Assembly: GCA_014378705.1 (NCBI GenBank)
Contig: JACMND010000081.1
Location: forward strand, 1-46,760
DNA length: 46,760 nucleotides
Source of the DNA: Pedobacter sp.
GTDB taxonomy: Bacteria > Bacteroidota > Bacteroidia > Sphingobacteriales > Sphingobacteriaceae
Direction of reading: 5' to 3'
Positions 18,116-27,112 of this stretch are shown one piece after another; position 1 is the stretch's first letter; each line of letters opens with the position of its first letter. Below the pieces are notes generated by a model. It ran no database searches, had not been told where the DNA came from, and was given only the letters and a program-made list of their open reading frames with translations. The position numbers and the translations under genes were made by a program.

Positions 18116-19227
18116 TTCGCAAGAAGAAATCGAAATTCAGCTTCTTTAATAAAATTATTTTCCTGAGCAACCTGGCAGCAGCGGCATTTTTATTGTTTAG
18201 CTACCTGGCATCAGTTATTGATCCCAACACGTTTTGGCCGATTGCTTTTTTTGGCCTGGCTTATCCTTTATTTTTAATTTTAAACCTGGCTTTCCTTGTT
18301 TATTGGCTTATTAAGGCTCCAAAATATGCGTTAATTTCTATAATATCTATTTTGGCAGGCTACAAATTCCTTACGGGATTTGTAGGTTTCAGAGAATCAA
18401 GCGCTATAACGGTCCCAAAATCTTCTCAAAATTTTATACGCGTAATGACATACAACGTGCATAATTTTAAACAATATGGTGGTAAAAATGATCAGTTTAC
18501 CAAAGATCAAATCCTGGATATTATCCGTAAAGAACAACCGGACGTTTTATGCATCCAGGAATTTTTTTCAAGAAAAAAAGGAGAATATAATTTTAAAAAA
18601 GAAATTTTTGAGATTATGGATACAAAGAATTACTACTTTGTTCCGAATTCAGAAAATGAATATGAATCCATAGGCATGGCTATATTCTCTAAACTTCCCA
18701 TCGTAAACAAAGGCCATATTCCATTTGAAAATGTTAAAGGCAACGAAGCTTTGTTTACAGACCTCAAGTTTAAAGAAAAAATATTTAGAATTTATAACAT
18801 TCACTTTCAATCAATTAGCTTTCAGCCCGAAGACTATAAGTTTTTAAAAGATGTAACCAAAGAAATTGACACCGATGTAAGGTCATCCCGCCGGATTGGC
18901 AGCAGACTTAAGCAAGCGTTTTTAAAGCGAAGCAACCAGGTGAAAATTGTAAAAGCACATACGGAAACATGCGAAAGCCCATATATCGTTACCGGAGATT
19001 TTAACGATACTCCTATTTCTTACACCGTTAACTTAATGAGTGAAGGCATGCAGAATAGTTTCAAAAAAAAAGGAAGTGGCCTTGGTATAACCTATAACGG
19101 CGATTTTCCCAACTTTCAGATAGATTATATCCTAACGTCAAAAGAATTTACAGTGAGAAATTATCTTATCATTGATAAAAAACTTTCAGACCATTATCCT
19201 GTAAGAGCAGATCTCGAAATTAACTGA
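18112..19227 (+). CDS. Membrane-anchored endonuclease/exonuclease/phosphatase (EEP) family protein
   Basis: The 371-residue protein has two to three hydrophobic segments in its first 100 residues. An EEP (DNase I-like) domain follows, with the ordered motifs MTYNVHNF, VLCIQEFF (metal-binding Glu), NIHFQS, VTGDFNDTP and a C-terminal SDHYPVRADL (catalytic His). The fold hydrolyses phosphodiesters or phosphomonoesters in nucleic acids, phosphoinositides or sphingolipids. With a membrane anchor, a lipid or extracytoplasmic substrate is at least as likely as DNA. It begins inside the stop of the second rhomboid gene (ATGA overlap), so the three genes are very probably co-transcribed. The functional link is unknown. 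Confidence 0.88.
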   Translation: MIRKKKSKFSFFNKIIFLSNLAAAAFLLFSYLASVIDPNTFWPIAFFGLAYPLFLILNLAFLVYWLIKAPKYALISIISILAGYKFLTGFVGFRESSAITVPKSSQNFIRVMTYNVHNFKQYGGKNDQFTKDQILDIIRKEQPDVLCIQEFFSRKKGEYNFKKEIFEIMDTKNYYFVPNSENEYESIGMAIFSKLPIVNKGHIPFENVKGNEALFTDLKFKEKIFRIYNIHFQSISFQPEDYKFLKDVTKEIDTDVRSSRRIGSRLKQAFLKRSNQVKIVKAHTETCESPYIVTGDFNDTPISYTVNLMSEGMQNSFKKKGSGLGITYNGDFPNFQIDYILTSKEFTVRNYLIIDKKLSDHYPVRADLEIN

Positions 19228-19259
19228 CAGCAAATCTTAACCTTTGAACGAATCAAAAT

Positions 19260-20711
19260 ATGGTCATTTACAATACCCTTACCAGGGTTAAAGAAAATTT
19301 TGAACCTATAAACACCCCTTTTGTTGGGTTATACGTTTGCGGGCCAACTGTATACAGTGATGTTCATTTAGGTAACTGCCGTACATTTATTTCGTTTGAC
19401 CTGATATACCGTTACCTATCGCATTTAGGATTTAAGGTTAGATACGTCCGTAATATAACAGATGCAGGCCACCTGGAAGGAGACAGGGACGAAGGTGATG
19501 ACAAGTTTGCCAAAAAAGCCAGACTGGAGCAACTGGAACCAATGGAAATAGTACAAAAATACACATTGGGCTTTCACGATGTTATGCGCCTGTTCAATAC
19601 ATTGCCTCCCAGTATAGAACCAACCGCAACCGGACATATTTCCGAACAAATTGAAATGATCAGGCAGATCATTAAAAACGGTTATGCTTATGAAGTTGAT
19701 GGAACAGTTTATTTTGATGTAGAGAAATATAACCAGGAATATAACTACACCATTTTGACCAACCGCCAACTTGCAGATCTACTTGAAAATACCCGGGCTC
19801 TGGGCGGTCAGAATGAAAAGCACGGCAGACTTGACTTCGCCCTTTGGATTAAAGCGAAACCAGAACATCTGATGCATTGGCCCTCACCATGGGGAACTGG
19901 TTTTCCGGGCTGGCATATTGAATGTTCTGCAATGAGCAGTAAATATCTGGGCGAGCAGTTTGATATTCATGGTGGAGGAATGGACCTGGCCGCTACCCAT
20001 CACACAAACGAAATAGCCCAATCGCAGGCATGCAACCATACCAGCCCGGTTAAATATTGGATGCACACCAACATGCTTACCGTAAATGGCACTCGTATGT
20101 CTAAAAGCAAAGGTAACGGGTTTTTACCCCTCGAACTTTTTAGCGGAAATCACCCCTTATTAAATCATGGTTACTCGCCCATGGCTGTGCGCTTTTTTAT
20201 GTTACAAGCACATTATCGGAGTACCCTTGATTTTACGAACGATGCGTTGCAAGCTTCAGAAAAAGGATATAGACGGTTAATGGCTTCTTTGTTATTATTA
20301 GAAAAGGTAAAACCATCAGACAGAAACTCAGATTTTAATTTAGATGAGTTTTCTCAGAGATGTTATGCCGCAATGAACGATGATTTTAACAGCCCAGTTT
20401 TACTTGCAGAATTATTTGAAGCCAGCCGTTTCATTAATAGTGCGTATGACGGGAAAGCGGATATTAATCTACACGATCTTGAAATATTAAAAAAGTTGTT
20501 GCATAGTTTTGTTTTTGACGTATTGGGATTAAAAGAAGAAAACAGCCAAACAGAAGATACTGAAAAACTGATGGAACTGATCATCCGGCTGAGAACGGAA
20601 GCGAAAGCAGATAAAAACTACGCAACTTCTGACAGTATAAGGATTGCTTTAAAAGAAATTGGAATTCAGTTAAATGACAGCAAAGAAAATACAAGCTGGA
20701 GTAAATCCTAA
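19260..20711 (+). CDS. cysS: Cysteinyl-tRNA synthetase
   Basis: CysRS (483 residues, normal length) charges tRNA-Cys. The class I signature appears as GPTVYSDVHLGNCRTF with HLGN in the HIGH position. Zinc ligands are seen at C27 (in YVCGPTVY), WHIECSAM, and the DIHGGGMDLAATHHTNE block. The KMSKS loop reads RMSKSKGN. The ATG at 19260 gives the standard N-terminus. It lies 32 bases after the EEP gene on the same strand and converges with a small secreted-protein gene, with only 7 bases between the stops and no visible terminator. Confidence 0.98.
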   Translation: MVIYNTLTRVKENFEPINTPFVGLYVCGPTVYSDVHLGNCRTFISFDLIYRYLSHLGFKVRYVRNITDAGHLEGDRDEGDDKFAKKARLEQLEPMEIVQKYTLGFHDVMRLFNTLPPSIEPTATGHISEQIEMIRQIIKNGYAYEVDGTVYFDVEKYNQEYNYTILTNRQLADLLENTRALGGQNEKHGRLDFALWIKAKPEHLMHWPSPWGTGFPGWHIECSAMSSKYLGEQFDIHGGGMDLAATHHTNEIAQSQACNHTSPVKYWMHTNMLTVNGTRMSKSKGNGFLPLELFSGNHPLLNHGYSPMAVRFFMLQAHYRSTLDFTNDALQASEKGYRRLMASLLLLEKVKPSDRNSDFNLDEFSQRCYAAMNDDFNSPVLLAELFEASRFINSAYDGKADINLHDLEILKKLLHSFVFDVLGLKEENSQTEDTEKLMELIIRLRTEAKADKNYATSDSIRIALKEIGIQLNDSKENTSWSKS

Positions 20712-20718
20712 TGATCGG

Positions 20719-21384
20719 TTATTTAAGGGTATTATAATAAGTTGCTAAGATGATCAGGCCAACTTCTGATTTTAAACTGAGGTTGTTTGCTTTAATAAAC
20801 AGTTCCAATTCCGGAGTCCAATCTCCATAAGTTTCAAGAACAGACATTTTATCTTTTTTGATTTTTACCGGCAACCCATTTTTTATAAGGTAATAGTTGT
20901 TTGTTTCCTGAAACGTTTTTGATGTCGTTGCAGAATTAAATGCTTTATTCTCAACCACCTTTTTAGATGTTTTTTTAGCGAGAATAGTTTCCCCGTCAGC
21001 TAAAATCTGATAGAAAGTTTTTGTTGTCAGATGATCATCATTGGGTTTAAAACCGTTTTTAAAAACCGCTGTCTGGCCGGCTTGAAAAATAGTAAATTCT
21101 CTGAAAGGATTAACAAGGTTCATAGGTTGCCCGCTGTTATTCTGAAATATTAATTGTTCATCCAGCAGGTTGTACTTTACTAAAACATCTTTATAAACTG
21201 CGCCGTCATTCATCTTAATAAGCCCGTTGAGCCAGGATTCTGAATAAAAGGCAGTTCCTTGAATATCTGTGTACTCTATCTCTGATACAGGCTTGCCACT
21301 AATGTCATTTACAAACTGAGCTTTTACAGATACCCCTAAAAAAAAGAAATATATTAAACAAAATCTGGAACTGATATTTTTCAT
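20719..21384 (-). CDS. Secreted hypothetical protein
   Basis: The 221-residue product begins with a signal peptide (hydrophobic segment, then VSVKAQF, cleavage near residue 22). The mature part is predicted beta-rich with alternating hydrophobic residues and no cysteines or catalytic motif that I recognise. The segment NDGAVYKDVLVKYNLLDEQL near the middle is of a type seen in Bacteroidota envelope proteins of unknown role. It is transcribed alone and convergently to cysS. No function is assigned. Confidence 0.65.
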   Translation of the reverse strand: MKNISSRFCLIYFFFLGVSVKAQFVNDISGKPVSEIEYTDIQGTAFYSESWLNGLIKMNDGAVYKDVLVKYNLLDEQLIFQNNSGQPMNLVNPFREFTIFQAGQTAVFKNGFKPNDDHLTTKTFYQILADGETILAKKTSKKVVENKAFNSATTSKTFQETNNYYLIKNGLPVKIKKDKMSVLETYGDWTPELELFIKANNLSLKSEVGLIILATYYNTLK

Positions 21385-21509
21385 AAGATTTAAATATATA
21401 ATTAAAGAGGCTAGATGTTTGTTAATGTAATAAACGGTAATGTAGTTATTTTAACGTGTTAGAAATTTTAAATGCTTTATTCTCGTACGCTGAATGTCTT
21501 ACTTTATCG

Positions 21510-21539
21510 TTTGTAAAGAAAACTGATTGTGACAATTTG
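21510..21539 (+). promoter_or_regulatory. Possible promoter of the kinase-like gene
   Basis: TTTG at 21510-21513 is followed after 18 bases by ACAATTTG (21532-21539), which keeps the TTTG end of the Bacteroidota -7 element but not its TA. TTTGTTTG at 21536-21543 is an alternative. Weak candidate. Confidence 0.3.
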
Positions 21540-21574
21540 TTTGATGCAATATAAAACACATAATATTATTGGTA

Positions 21575-22300
21575 ATGAATGACATAAATGCGGAATCTAT
21601 AATTGATTTGCAAAATGAAAAAAAATATTTTGCAAGTATACTTTCACATGATCTTAGAAGCCCTTTAAGTAGTATTGTTTTGTTGGCAAGCTACATTAAA
21701 ACTAAATCAGACAATCCCGAAATGCTCCAATACATTGAATTAATTGAACAGTCTTCAAGAAAAGAGTTGCATTTAATGGCTACTTTATTATCTCTTATGC
21801 GGACAGGAACAACCCTTAAATCAGAACTGTTAGAAGAAGTTGATCTAAGATCTGAAGCAGATAAAATCTTCAGTGCACTAATTATAGAAACAAATTCAGA
21901 GCAATTTAAATGTACCTTAATTCTAACCTCAGAAATCAGATTTCTTACCAATCTTTTTATTTTTAAAACCCTCTTTAATAGCTTATTGACGCATGCTATT
22001 AAATTATCAGCACCAAAACAAAAGGTTATAATTACTGCCAACAAAAAGGATTCAAGTATCATAATACAGATTAAGTTTTTAAACGATAAAATAACTGAAG
22101 AGGATTTAATGTTGTTATTCAGTTCTGATATGCTGCTAAAAGATGGCATCAAAGAATTCCCCGACCGGATTGATTTGTATTTCTGTCAAAAACTAATAAG
22201 TACTCTTGATGGCACAATTCATGCTAAGGTGAACAAATCAGATAATTCCTGCAGTTTTATGATGATCTTAAAGCAGCAGAACCCCCCACGCACTATATAA
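21575..22300 (+). CDS. Histidine-kinase-like protein with intact H-box and degenerate ATPase domain
   Basis: The preferred start is the ATG at 21575; a TTG six bases earlier also keeps the frame. The protein has 241 residues and no sensor domain or membrane segment. The dimerisation helix has a good H-box, FASILSHDLRSPLSSI (H25). The following region aligns in order with a HATPase domain, but its motifs are lost: the N-box reads NSLLTHAIKLS (His for the key Asn), the DxGxG box is absent, and the GLGL segment reads RIDLYFCQKL. ATP binding is therefore doubtful. It may serve as a dimerising scaffold or passive phosphoacceptor. One base separates it from the next gene, so the two are co-expressed. 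Confidence 0.75.
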   Translation: MNDINAESIIDLQNEKKYFASILSHDLRSPLSSIVLLASYIKTKSDNPEMLQYIELIEQSSRKELHLMATLLSLMRTGTTLKSELLEEVDLRSEADKIFSALIIETNSEQFKCTLILTSEIRFLTNLFIFKTLFNSLLTHAIKLSAPKQKVIITANKKDSSIIIQIKFLNDKITEEDLMLLFSSDMLLKDGIKEFPDRIDLYFCQKLISTLDGTIHAKVNKSDNSCSFMMILKQQNPPRTI

Positions 22301-22301
22301 A

Positions 22302-23180
22302 ATGAGACTTTTATTTATTTTCTTTTCGCTTATTATTTTTCTGTTGCCGGTAGCCTTCGGACAAACATCAAACGGCCAGGTAAGTTCCCTAATTGCGGCG
22401 GAAAACTATTTTACAAGCATTGTTAAAGAGAAAGGAATTAAAAAAGCGTTTCTAACTATAAGTGACGAAGAAACAGTTGTTTTCAGACTGGATCCTGTAA
22501 AAGCGTTACGCTATTTTGATAAACAAAAAACAGATGAAAGGCAACTAATAAGGGAGCCGGCACTTGCTAAAATTTCCAGAAGCGGAGACTGGGGTTTTAC
22601 AACCGGGCCTTATAAATACAATTCAGAAGTGAACCCTGTATATGGTGAATACGTTTCTATATGGAAAACAAACTCAAACGGAGTTTGGAAATTAGCAATT
22701 GATTTAAATATTATTCATCAAAAACCCATTGCCGACCAAAAGTTGCAATTTACCGATCCCAAAGACTACAAGTTTTTTAAACAACGATCTGAATCCCGAC
22801 AAAAAGAAAGAGAAGTAATTATACTCACAAGTGATAACCTTTTTTCAAAAACCTTGGAGAAATATAATAATCTTGCTTACAATGTTTTTCTTGCTGATGA
22901 CGCCCGCCTAATATTTCCCGATCATGAACCCATAATTGGAAAAAATAATATAACCGATTTTTTACGTGTAAAGGAACTTGAAATAAAAACTACACCCAGA
23001 GAAGCGGATCGAGCCTTCGGCAGTGATCTGGCTTATACTTATGGATCAGCGGAAATAACTAAAAGTGGTAAAATTACATCATACAATTACCTTAGAATCT
23101 GGGAAGTGCAGGATGGGTTCAAGTGGAATGTGATACTGGAAGTATATACAGAAAAGGAACCCCATAAAACAAATTTCTAA
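22302..23180 (+). CDS. Secreted protein with two NTF2/SnoaL-like (DUF4440-type) domains
   Basis: The 292-residue product has a signal peptide (MRLLFIFFSLIIFLLPVAFGQ). The first domain (about 25-145) shows the DUF4440-type pattern GDWGFTTGPYKY followed by YGEYVSIWKTNSNGVWK. The second (about 180-290) repeats the theme with NVFLADDARLIFPDHEPIIG, then LAYTYGSAEI and YLRIWEVQDGFKWNVI. Such NTF2-like folds bind small ligands or act as lyases or isomerases; neither copy has an obvious catalytic set. It starts one base after the kinase-like gene. Its last four bases overlap the convergent asparaginase-like gene. Confidence 0.8.
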   Translation: MRLLFIFFSLIIFLLPVAFGQTSNGQVSSLIAAENYFTSIVKEKGIKKAFLTISDEETVVFRLDPVKALRYFDKQKTDERQLIREPALAKISRSGDWGFTTGPYKYNSEVNPVYGEYVSIWKTNSNGVWKLAIDLNIIHQKPIADQKLQFTDPKDYKFFKQRSESRQKEREVIILTSDNLFSKTLEKYNNLAYNVFLADDARLIFPDHEPIIGKNNITDFLRVKELEIKTTPREADRAFGSDLAYTYGSAEITKSGKITSYNYLRIWEVQDGFKWNVILEVYTEKEPHKTNF

Positions 23181-24226
23181 TCCTTATAAATTAAAACTTC
23201 AATCTTACCTTGTTTAGTAATAGTGCCCCGGTACATGCCTGCAGTATTAAAAGGCATGGCAACGTTTCCATCTTTATCAAGAGCTATTAAACCTCCATCT
23301 CCCCCCAAAGCAGGAACTTTCTTCATAATAACTTCGGTAGCGGCTTGCTCTACGGTCATATTTTTGTATTCCATCAAAGCAGCTACATCATGGGCAACCA
23401 CACTACGGATAAAATATTCGCCCCATCCGGTGCAAGATATTCCTACCAACTTGTTTGCGTAAGTTCCTACTCCAATAAGCGGCGCATCTCCAACCCGACC
23501 ATATTTTTTATTGGTCATACCACCGGTTGAGGTTGCTGCAGCCAGGTTTCCCTTATTATCAAGTGCAACAGCACCAACAGTACCGAATTTATGGTCGTGA
23601 TTTTCACTTCCCAATTTAATGGATTTTTTATCCGTTTGATTGTTAATTTTTTTTATCGAATCCTGTTTTTTTATCTGTTGCAATGCGTCCCAGCGTTCTT
23701 TAGTCCAAAAGTATTTCGGATCTACTATTTCTAATCCGGCCTCTAAAGCAAATTTCTCAGCTCCGCTTCCCACCATCATCACATGCTCTGATTTTTCCAT
23801 GATAGCTCTGGCCGCAGAAATCGGGTTTTTAATGGTAGTTACACCAGCCACAGAACCTGCCATTAAATTACTTCCATCCATGATGGCAGCGTCAAGTTCA
23901 TTTTTGCCCTCGTTGGTAAAAACAGCACCTTTACCGGCATTAAACAAGGGGGAATTTTCCATAACAATTACCGCGGCTTCCACTGCGCTGATGCTGCTTT
24001 CACCAGCCATAAGCTTATTGTATCCGGTTCGCAGAGCAAGGGTAAGGGCAGCTTTGTAAGCCTCCTCTTTTTCAGGCGTCATTTGAGACTTTAAAATAGT
24101 GCCCGCTCCTCCATGAATTACCAGCACATACTTCCCGGCAGATTTATTTATTTGGGGGAAAACCTGCGCTGAAATAAAAAGCATTACAAAAGATATGAAT
24201 ATCTTAACTTTAACATAGTTGATCAT
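23177..24226 (-). CDS. Isoaspartyl peptidase / L-asparaginase (Ntn-hydrolase, exported)
   Basis: This 349-residue plant-type asparaginase is made as a precursor that cleaves itself before a threonine nucleophile. The opening KYVLVIHGGAGTI and the motif GTVGAVALDNKGNLAAATSTGG are diagnostic, placing the nucleophile at T216, with GRVGDAPLIGVGTYA following. It should hydrolyse beta-aspartyl (isoaspartyl) dipeptides and asparagine. An N-terminal signal ending near SAQVF directs it to the periplasm. The gene is convergent with and overlaps the NTF2-like gene by 4 bases, and is divergent from the small gene at 24265 with only 38 bases between starts. Confidence 0.93.
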   Translation of the reverse strand: MINYVKVKIFISFVMLFISAQVFPQINKSAGKYVLVIHGGAGTILKSQMTPEKEEAYKAALTLALRTGYNKLMAGESSISAVEAAVIVMENSPLFNAGKGAVFTNEGKNELDAAIMDGSNLMAGSVAGVTTIKNPISAARAIMEKSEHVMMVGSGAEKFALEAGLEIVDPKYFWTKERWDALQQIKKQDSIKKINNQTDKKSIKLGSENHDHKFGTVGAVALDNKGNLAAATSTGGMTNKKYGRVGDAPLIGVGTYANKLVGISCTGWGEYFIRSVVAHDVAALMEYKNMTVEQAATEVIMKKVPALGGDGGLIALDKDGNVAMPFNTAGMYRGTITKQGKIEVLIYKD

Positions 24227-24264
24227 ATTTAACTGAGATTTAAATTAGTATAAATCTAAAAAAC

Positions 24265-24579
24265 ATGAGTGCAAGTCCAAGAAATTATTTGACAATGCTT
24301 GAAGCGGTTGAAAACCTTCGAAAAAGGGGGTACAACTATGAATTTAATTATGAACATGCTTGTCTTTACTGTGATCTGATCAGTAAAAAGTTTAACGCCG
24401 AAGATTTGCGAATCACCGAATATTACCGGTTTGAAGGCATGAGCGATCCGGATGACAATACAATTGTTTATGCTATTGAAAGCAAAGACGGACATAAAGG
24501 AACGTTAATTGACGCTTACGGGCCATACGCTGACGAGCATAAATCGGCATTTATACAAAATATCCGGGTGATGGATTAA
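24265..24579 (+). CDS. Small conserved-looking acidic protein, unknown function
   Basis: The 104-residue protein has no signal or membrane segment. It has a helical start (MLEAVENLRKRGYNYEF), a Cys pair region (HACLYCDLISKKFNAEDLRI) and a beta-rich middle (RFEGMSDPDDNTIVYAIES) ending in an acidic tail. From memory, similar short Bacteroidota proteins are sometimes auto-labelled 'phosphoribosylpyrophosphate synthetase', but no PRPP-binding motif is visible here and the protein is far too short, so I do not use that name. Its stop overlaps the stop of moxR on the other strand by 4 bases. Confidence 0.7.
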   Translation: MSASPRNYLTMLEAVENLRKRGYNYEFNYEHACLYCDLISKKFNAEDLRITEYYRFEGMSDPDDNTIVYAIESKDGHKGTLIDAYGPYADEHKSAFIQNIRVMD

Positions 24580-25535
24580 AAAAGATTGGCGATTAACTTC
24601 TCCGTAGTTATACCCTCAGCTTCCGCTTTATAGTTCCTCACAATACGATGTCTTAATATAGATTCTGCCACAGCCTGAACATCTTCCCGGTCTGGCGAGT
24701 ATTTACCACTGATAGCTGCGTTGCATTTAGCTGCCAGTACTAAAAATTGAGAAGCCCTTGGTCCTGCACCCCAGCTTAAAAATTTGTTCACTTCGTCTGT
24801 AGCATTCGCGGTTCCCGGCCTTGTTTTGGCGGCCAGTGAAACAGCATATTCAAGCACGTTATCTGTTATAGGAATATTCCTGACTAGCTGCTGAAAGTAT
24901 AAGATCTGATTCGCGTTTAATATCTTCTTTAGCTCAATCTTGCGGTTTGTGGTAGTATTTTTTACAACTTGCAATTCTTCGGCAAAACTTGGGTACGTTA
25001 AAGAAACATTAAACATAAAACGGTCTAATTGTGCTTCGGGCAAAGGGTATGTGCCTTCCTGTTCAATTGGGTTTTGAGTGGCCAATACGAAAAAAGGCTG
25101 AGGTAATGGATGTGAATGTCCGCTGACTGTAACCACTTTTTCCTGCATCGCTTCAAGCAGTGCCGCCTGTGTTTTAGGCGGTGTCCGATTTATTTCGTCA
25201 GCCAGAATGATGTTTGAAAAAACAGGGCCAGGCATAAATTTAAAAGTACGGTCTTCACCCAGTATCTCTGACCCTATTATATCAGAGGGCATCAGATCTG
25301 GGGTAAACTGTATCCGATTATATGATAAGTCTAATACCTGCGCCACCGTTTGCACAAGCAAAGTTTTTGCCAGACCGGGCACACCAACCAACAAACAATG
25401 CCCATTACTAAAAATTGAAATTAGAACTGATTTTACTACTTCATCCTGCCCGACAATAACTTGCGCTACTTCCTTCCTGGTTTCCCGGTAAGCTGCACTT
25501 AAAGCGTCAACTCCTTCTACTTCAGTTTGATACAT
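24576..25535 (-). CDS. MoxR-family AAA+ ATPase
   Basis: From the ATG at 25535 the protein has 319 residues. An upstream in-frame ATG at 25676 would add 47 residues unlike the family, so it is rejected. Motifs are standard: VIVGQDEVV at the start, Walker A GVPGLAKTL, Walker B with ILADEINRTPPKTQAALLEAMQE, sensor 1 ATQNPIEQEGTYPLPEAQLDRF, and an arginine-rich C-terminal lid (GPRASQ). MoxR proteins act as chaperone-like ATPases, usually beside DUF58/VWA genes. Here the gene follows two parvulin chaperone genes on the same strand (gaps of 145 and 215 bases), which hints at a role in envelope protein maturation (inference). Confidence 0.92.
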   Translation of the reverse strand: MYQTEVEGVDALSAAYRETRKEVAQVIVGQDEVVKSVLISIFSNGHCLLVGVPGLAKTLLVQTVAQVLDLSYNRIQFTPDLMPSDIIGSEILGEDRTFKFMPGPVFSNIILADEINRTPPKTQAALLEAMQEKVVTVSGHSHPLPQPFFVLATQNPIEQEGTYPLPEAQLDRFMFNVSLTYPSFAEELQVVKNTTTNRKIELKKILNANQILYFQQLVRNIPITDNVLEYAVSLAAKTRPGTANATDEVNKFLSWGAGPRASQFLVLAAKCNAAISGKYSPDREDVQAVAESILRHRIVRNYKAEAEGITTEKLIANLF

Positions 25536-25750
25536 AATAATAAGTAATTTTAGATTTGAAAAGCAGTTTTTGTGCCTGCCGGTTGTCGCGCTTCCCCTAT
25601 CCGTTACAAATGCTGGCAACACCCAGACTATCACCATTATCTGATTTAGTTGTTCAAGGCCATTTATTTCTAACAACGCTTTCTATAAAGCTGTTATTGG
25701 ATATTTCTCTAATTATACCGTACCTTATAAATTAGGAAGTTTGCCTTAGG

Positions 25751-27112
25751 TTACTTCGCCGGTTCAGTTATCCAATCTTTTAAAACCCCGCAAGATTGAA
25801 ATTCTTCATCTATTTTGGTAAAGGTTGTTTTACGGCGTTTTTCAAACCACTGACTTATTGTTCGGTTGACTTTATCCTGATAGGCAACCTCTTTTATTTT
25901 GGGATAGTCTTGATCAAGATTTGCAGTATGCGGGCCGGTTTTGGACTTTAAATACAAAAATCTGTAGCCTTGCTTAGCTGCGGCAGAAGTAAAAATCTCA
26001 GGGGTAGAAAAACTGCCTGTTTTCATTGTATCCACACTTAAAAATACCTGAGCTTCTAATTTATCCGTTGGTATGTATGTACTTCTGTTCTGAACGTTTT
26101 CGGCATTTAACATCATCCCTCCATTATATTTGGTTTCGGTATTGTCTGAGTATAATGAAGCAGCAGTAGCAAAATCCAGTTTTTTATCTTTTATTTTATT
26201 GTAAATACTGTCTATGTGTGCTTTTGCTCTGTCAAGACTTGCCGTTGTAGGTTCGGTTTTAATAAGTATATGGCGTGCATTCACTTGCTCTCCTCTACGC
26301 TCTACAACTTGTAAAACGTGAAAACCAAACTCTGTTTCAAATACCGGCGACAGATCGCCAGCTTTTAATTTAAACGCCATGGCGGCAAATTCTTTAACAA
26401 AAGTAGACCGGTCCTGAAATCCCAGGTCCCCCCCTTCGGCCGCTGAACCGGGATCTTGGGAATAGAGCCGGGCTAGCGTAGCAAAATCTTCGCCTCCCTT
26501 TATTCGCAAACGCAAAGCTTCTGCTTTGTCCCTAAAGGTTTCTTTTTCTAGTTTGGTTAACTTTGGAAAAACAACAATCTCACCAATCTCCACTTCGGTA
26601 TTAAATGAAGGTAAACTATCTTTAGGTATCGCATCAAAATACCGTCTGACTTCCAGCGGCGTAACGTCAACATTCGCGGTAATTTTTCCCTCCATCTTGC
26701 TGGCTACCAAATTTTCCCTGATATCAGAACGGATTTCATTTTTGTATTGCAATAAAGATCGTCCTAAAAACTCCTCCAGGCGTTCCTCACCACCGGCACG
26801 GCCTGTCATTGCACGTAACCTTCTATCAACTTCGCTGTCAATCTGGTCTTCAGTTACCGAAACTGAATCAATTATAGCTTGCTGAGAAAGTAGTTTTTGC
26901 GATAAGATTTGTTGGAGGATAATACATTTAATATTCAAGTCTTCAGGATTTCCCTGGGCCAGGTACTGGGCATACTGCATTTCGATATCGGATTGTAATA
27001 CAATTGAAGAACCTACTACCGCTGCCACCTTATCTAATGATTTTTTTTGTGCCTGAACGTATGTTATTGTTATAAAAAGCAAAGCAATAATTATCCCTAA
27101 GGTCTTTCTCAT
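25751..27112 (-). CDS. SurA-like periplasmic peptidyl-prolyl isomerase
   Basis: The 453-residue protein has a signal peptide (MRKTLGIIIALLFITITYVQAQ). A SurA-type N-terminal chaperone domain follows (VAAVVGSSIVLQSDIE at the front, paired helices to about residue 160), then two parvulin (PpiC) domains at about 170-280 and 285-400, and a C-terminal helix. The second parvulin starts at NARHILIKTEP. Parvulin signatures visible include GGDLGFQDRSTFVKEFAAMAFKLKAGDLSPVFETEFGFHVLQV. It should escort unfolded outer-membrane proteins through the periplasm. It sits between another PpiC protein and MoxR. Confidence 0.92.
   Translation of the reverse strand: MRKTLGIIIALLFITITYVQAQKKSLDKVAAVVGSSIVLQSDIEMQYAQYLAQGNPEDLNIKCIILQQILSQKLLSQQAIIDSVSVTEDQIDSEVDRRLRAMTGRAGGEERLEEFLGRSLLQYKNEIRSDIRENLVASKMEGKITANVDVTPLEVRRYFDAIPKDSLPSFNTEVEIGEIVVFPKLTKLEKETFRDKAEALRLRIKGGEDFATLARLYSQDPGSAAEGGDLGFQDRSTFVKEFAAMAFKLKAGDLSPVFETEFGFHVLQVVERRGEQVNARHILIKTEPTTASLDRAKAHIDSIYNKIKDKKLDFATAASLYSDNTETKYNGGMMLNAENVQNRSTYIPTDKLEAQVFLSVDTMKTGSFSTPEIFTSAAAKQGYRFLYLKSKTGPHTANLDQDYPKIKEVAYQDKVNRTISQWFEKRRKTTFTKIDEEFQSCGVLKDWITEPAK

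Noticed and set aside
25536-25676. 47-residue N-terminal extension of MoxR
   Set aside because: The residues do not resemble MoxR proteins; the ATG at 25535 gives the usual start. The 215-base gap up to the SurA-like gene shows no other signal that I recognise.
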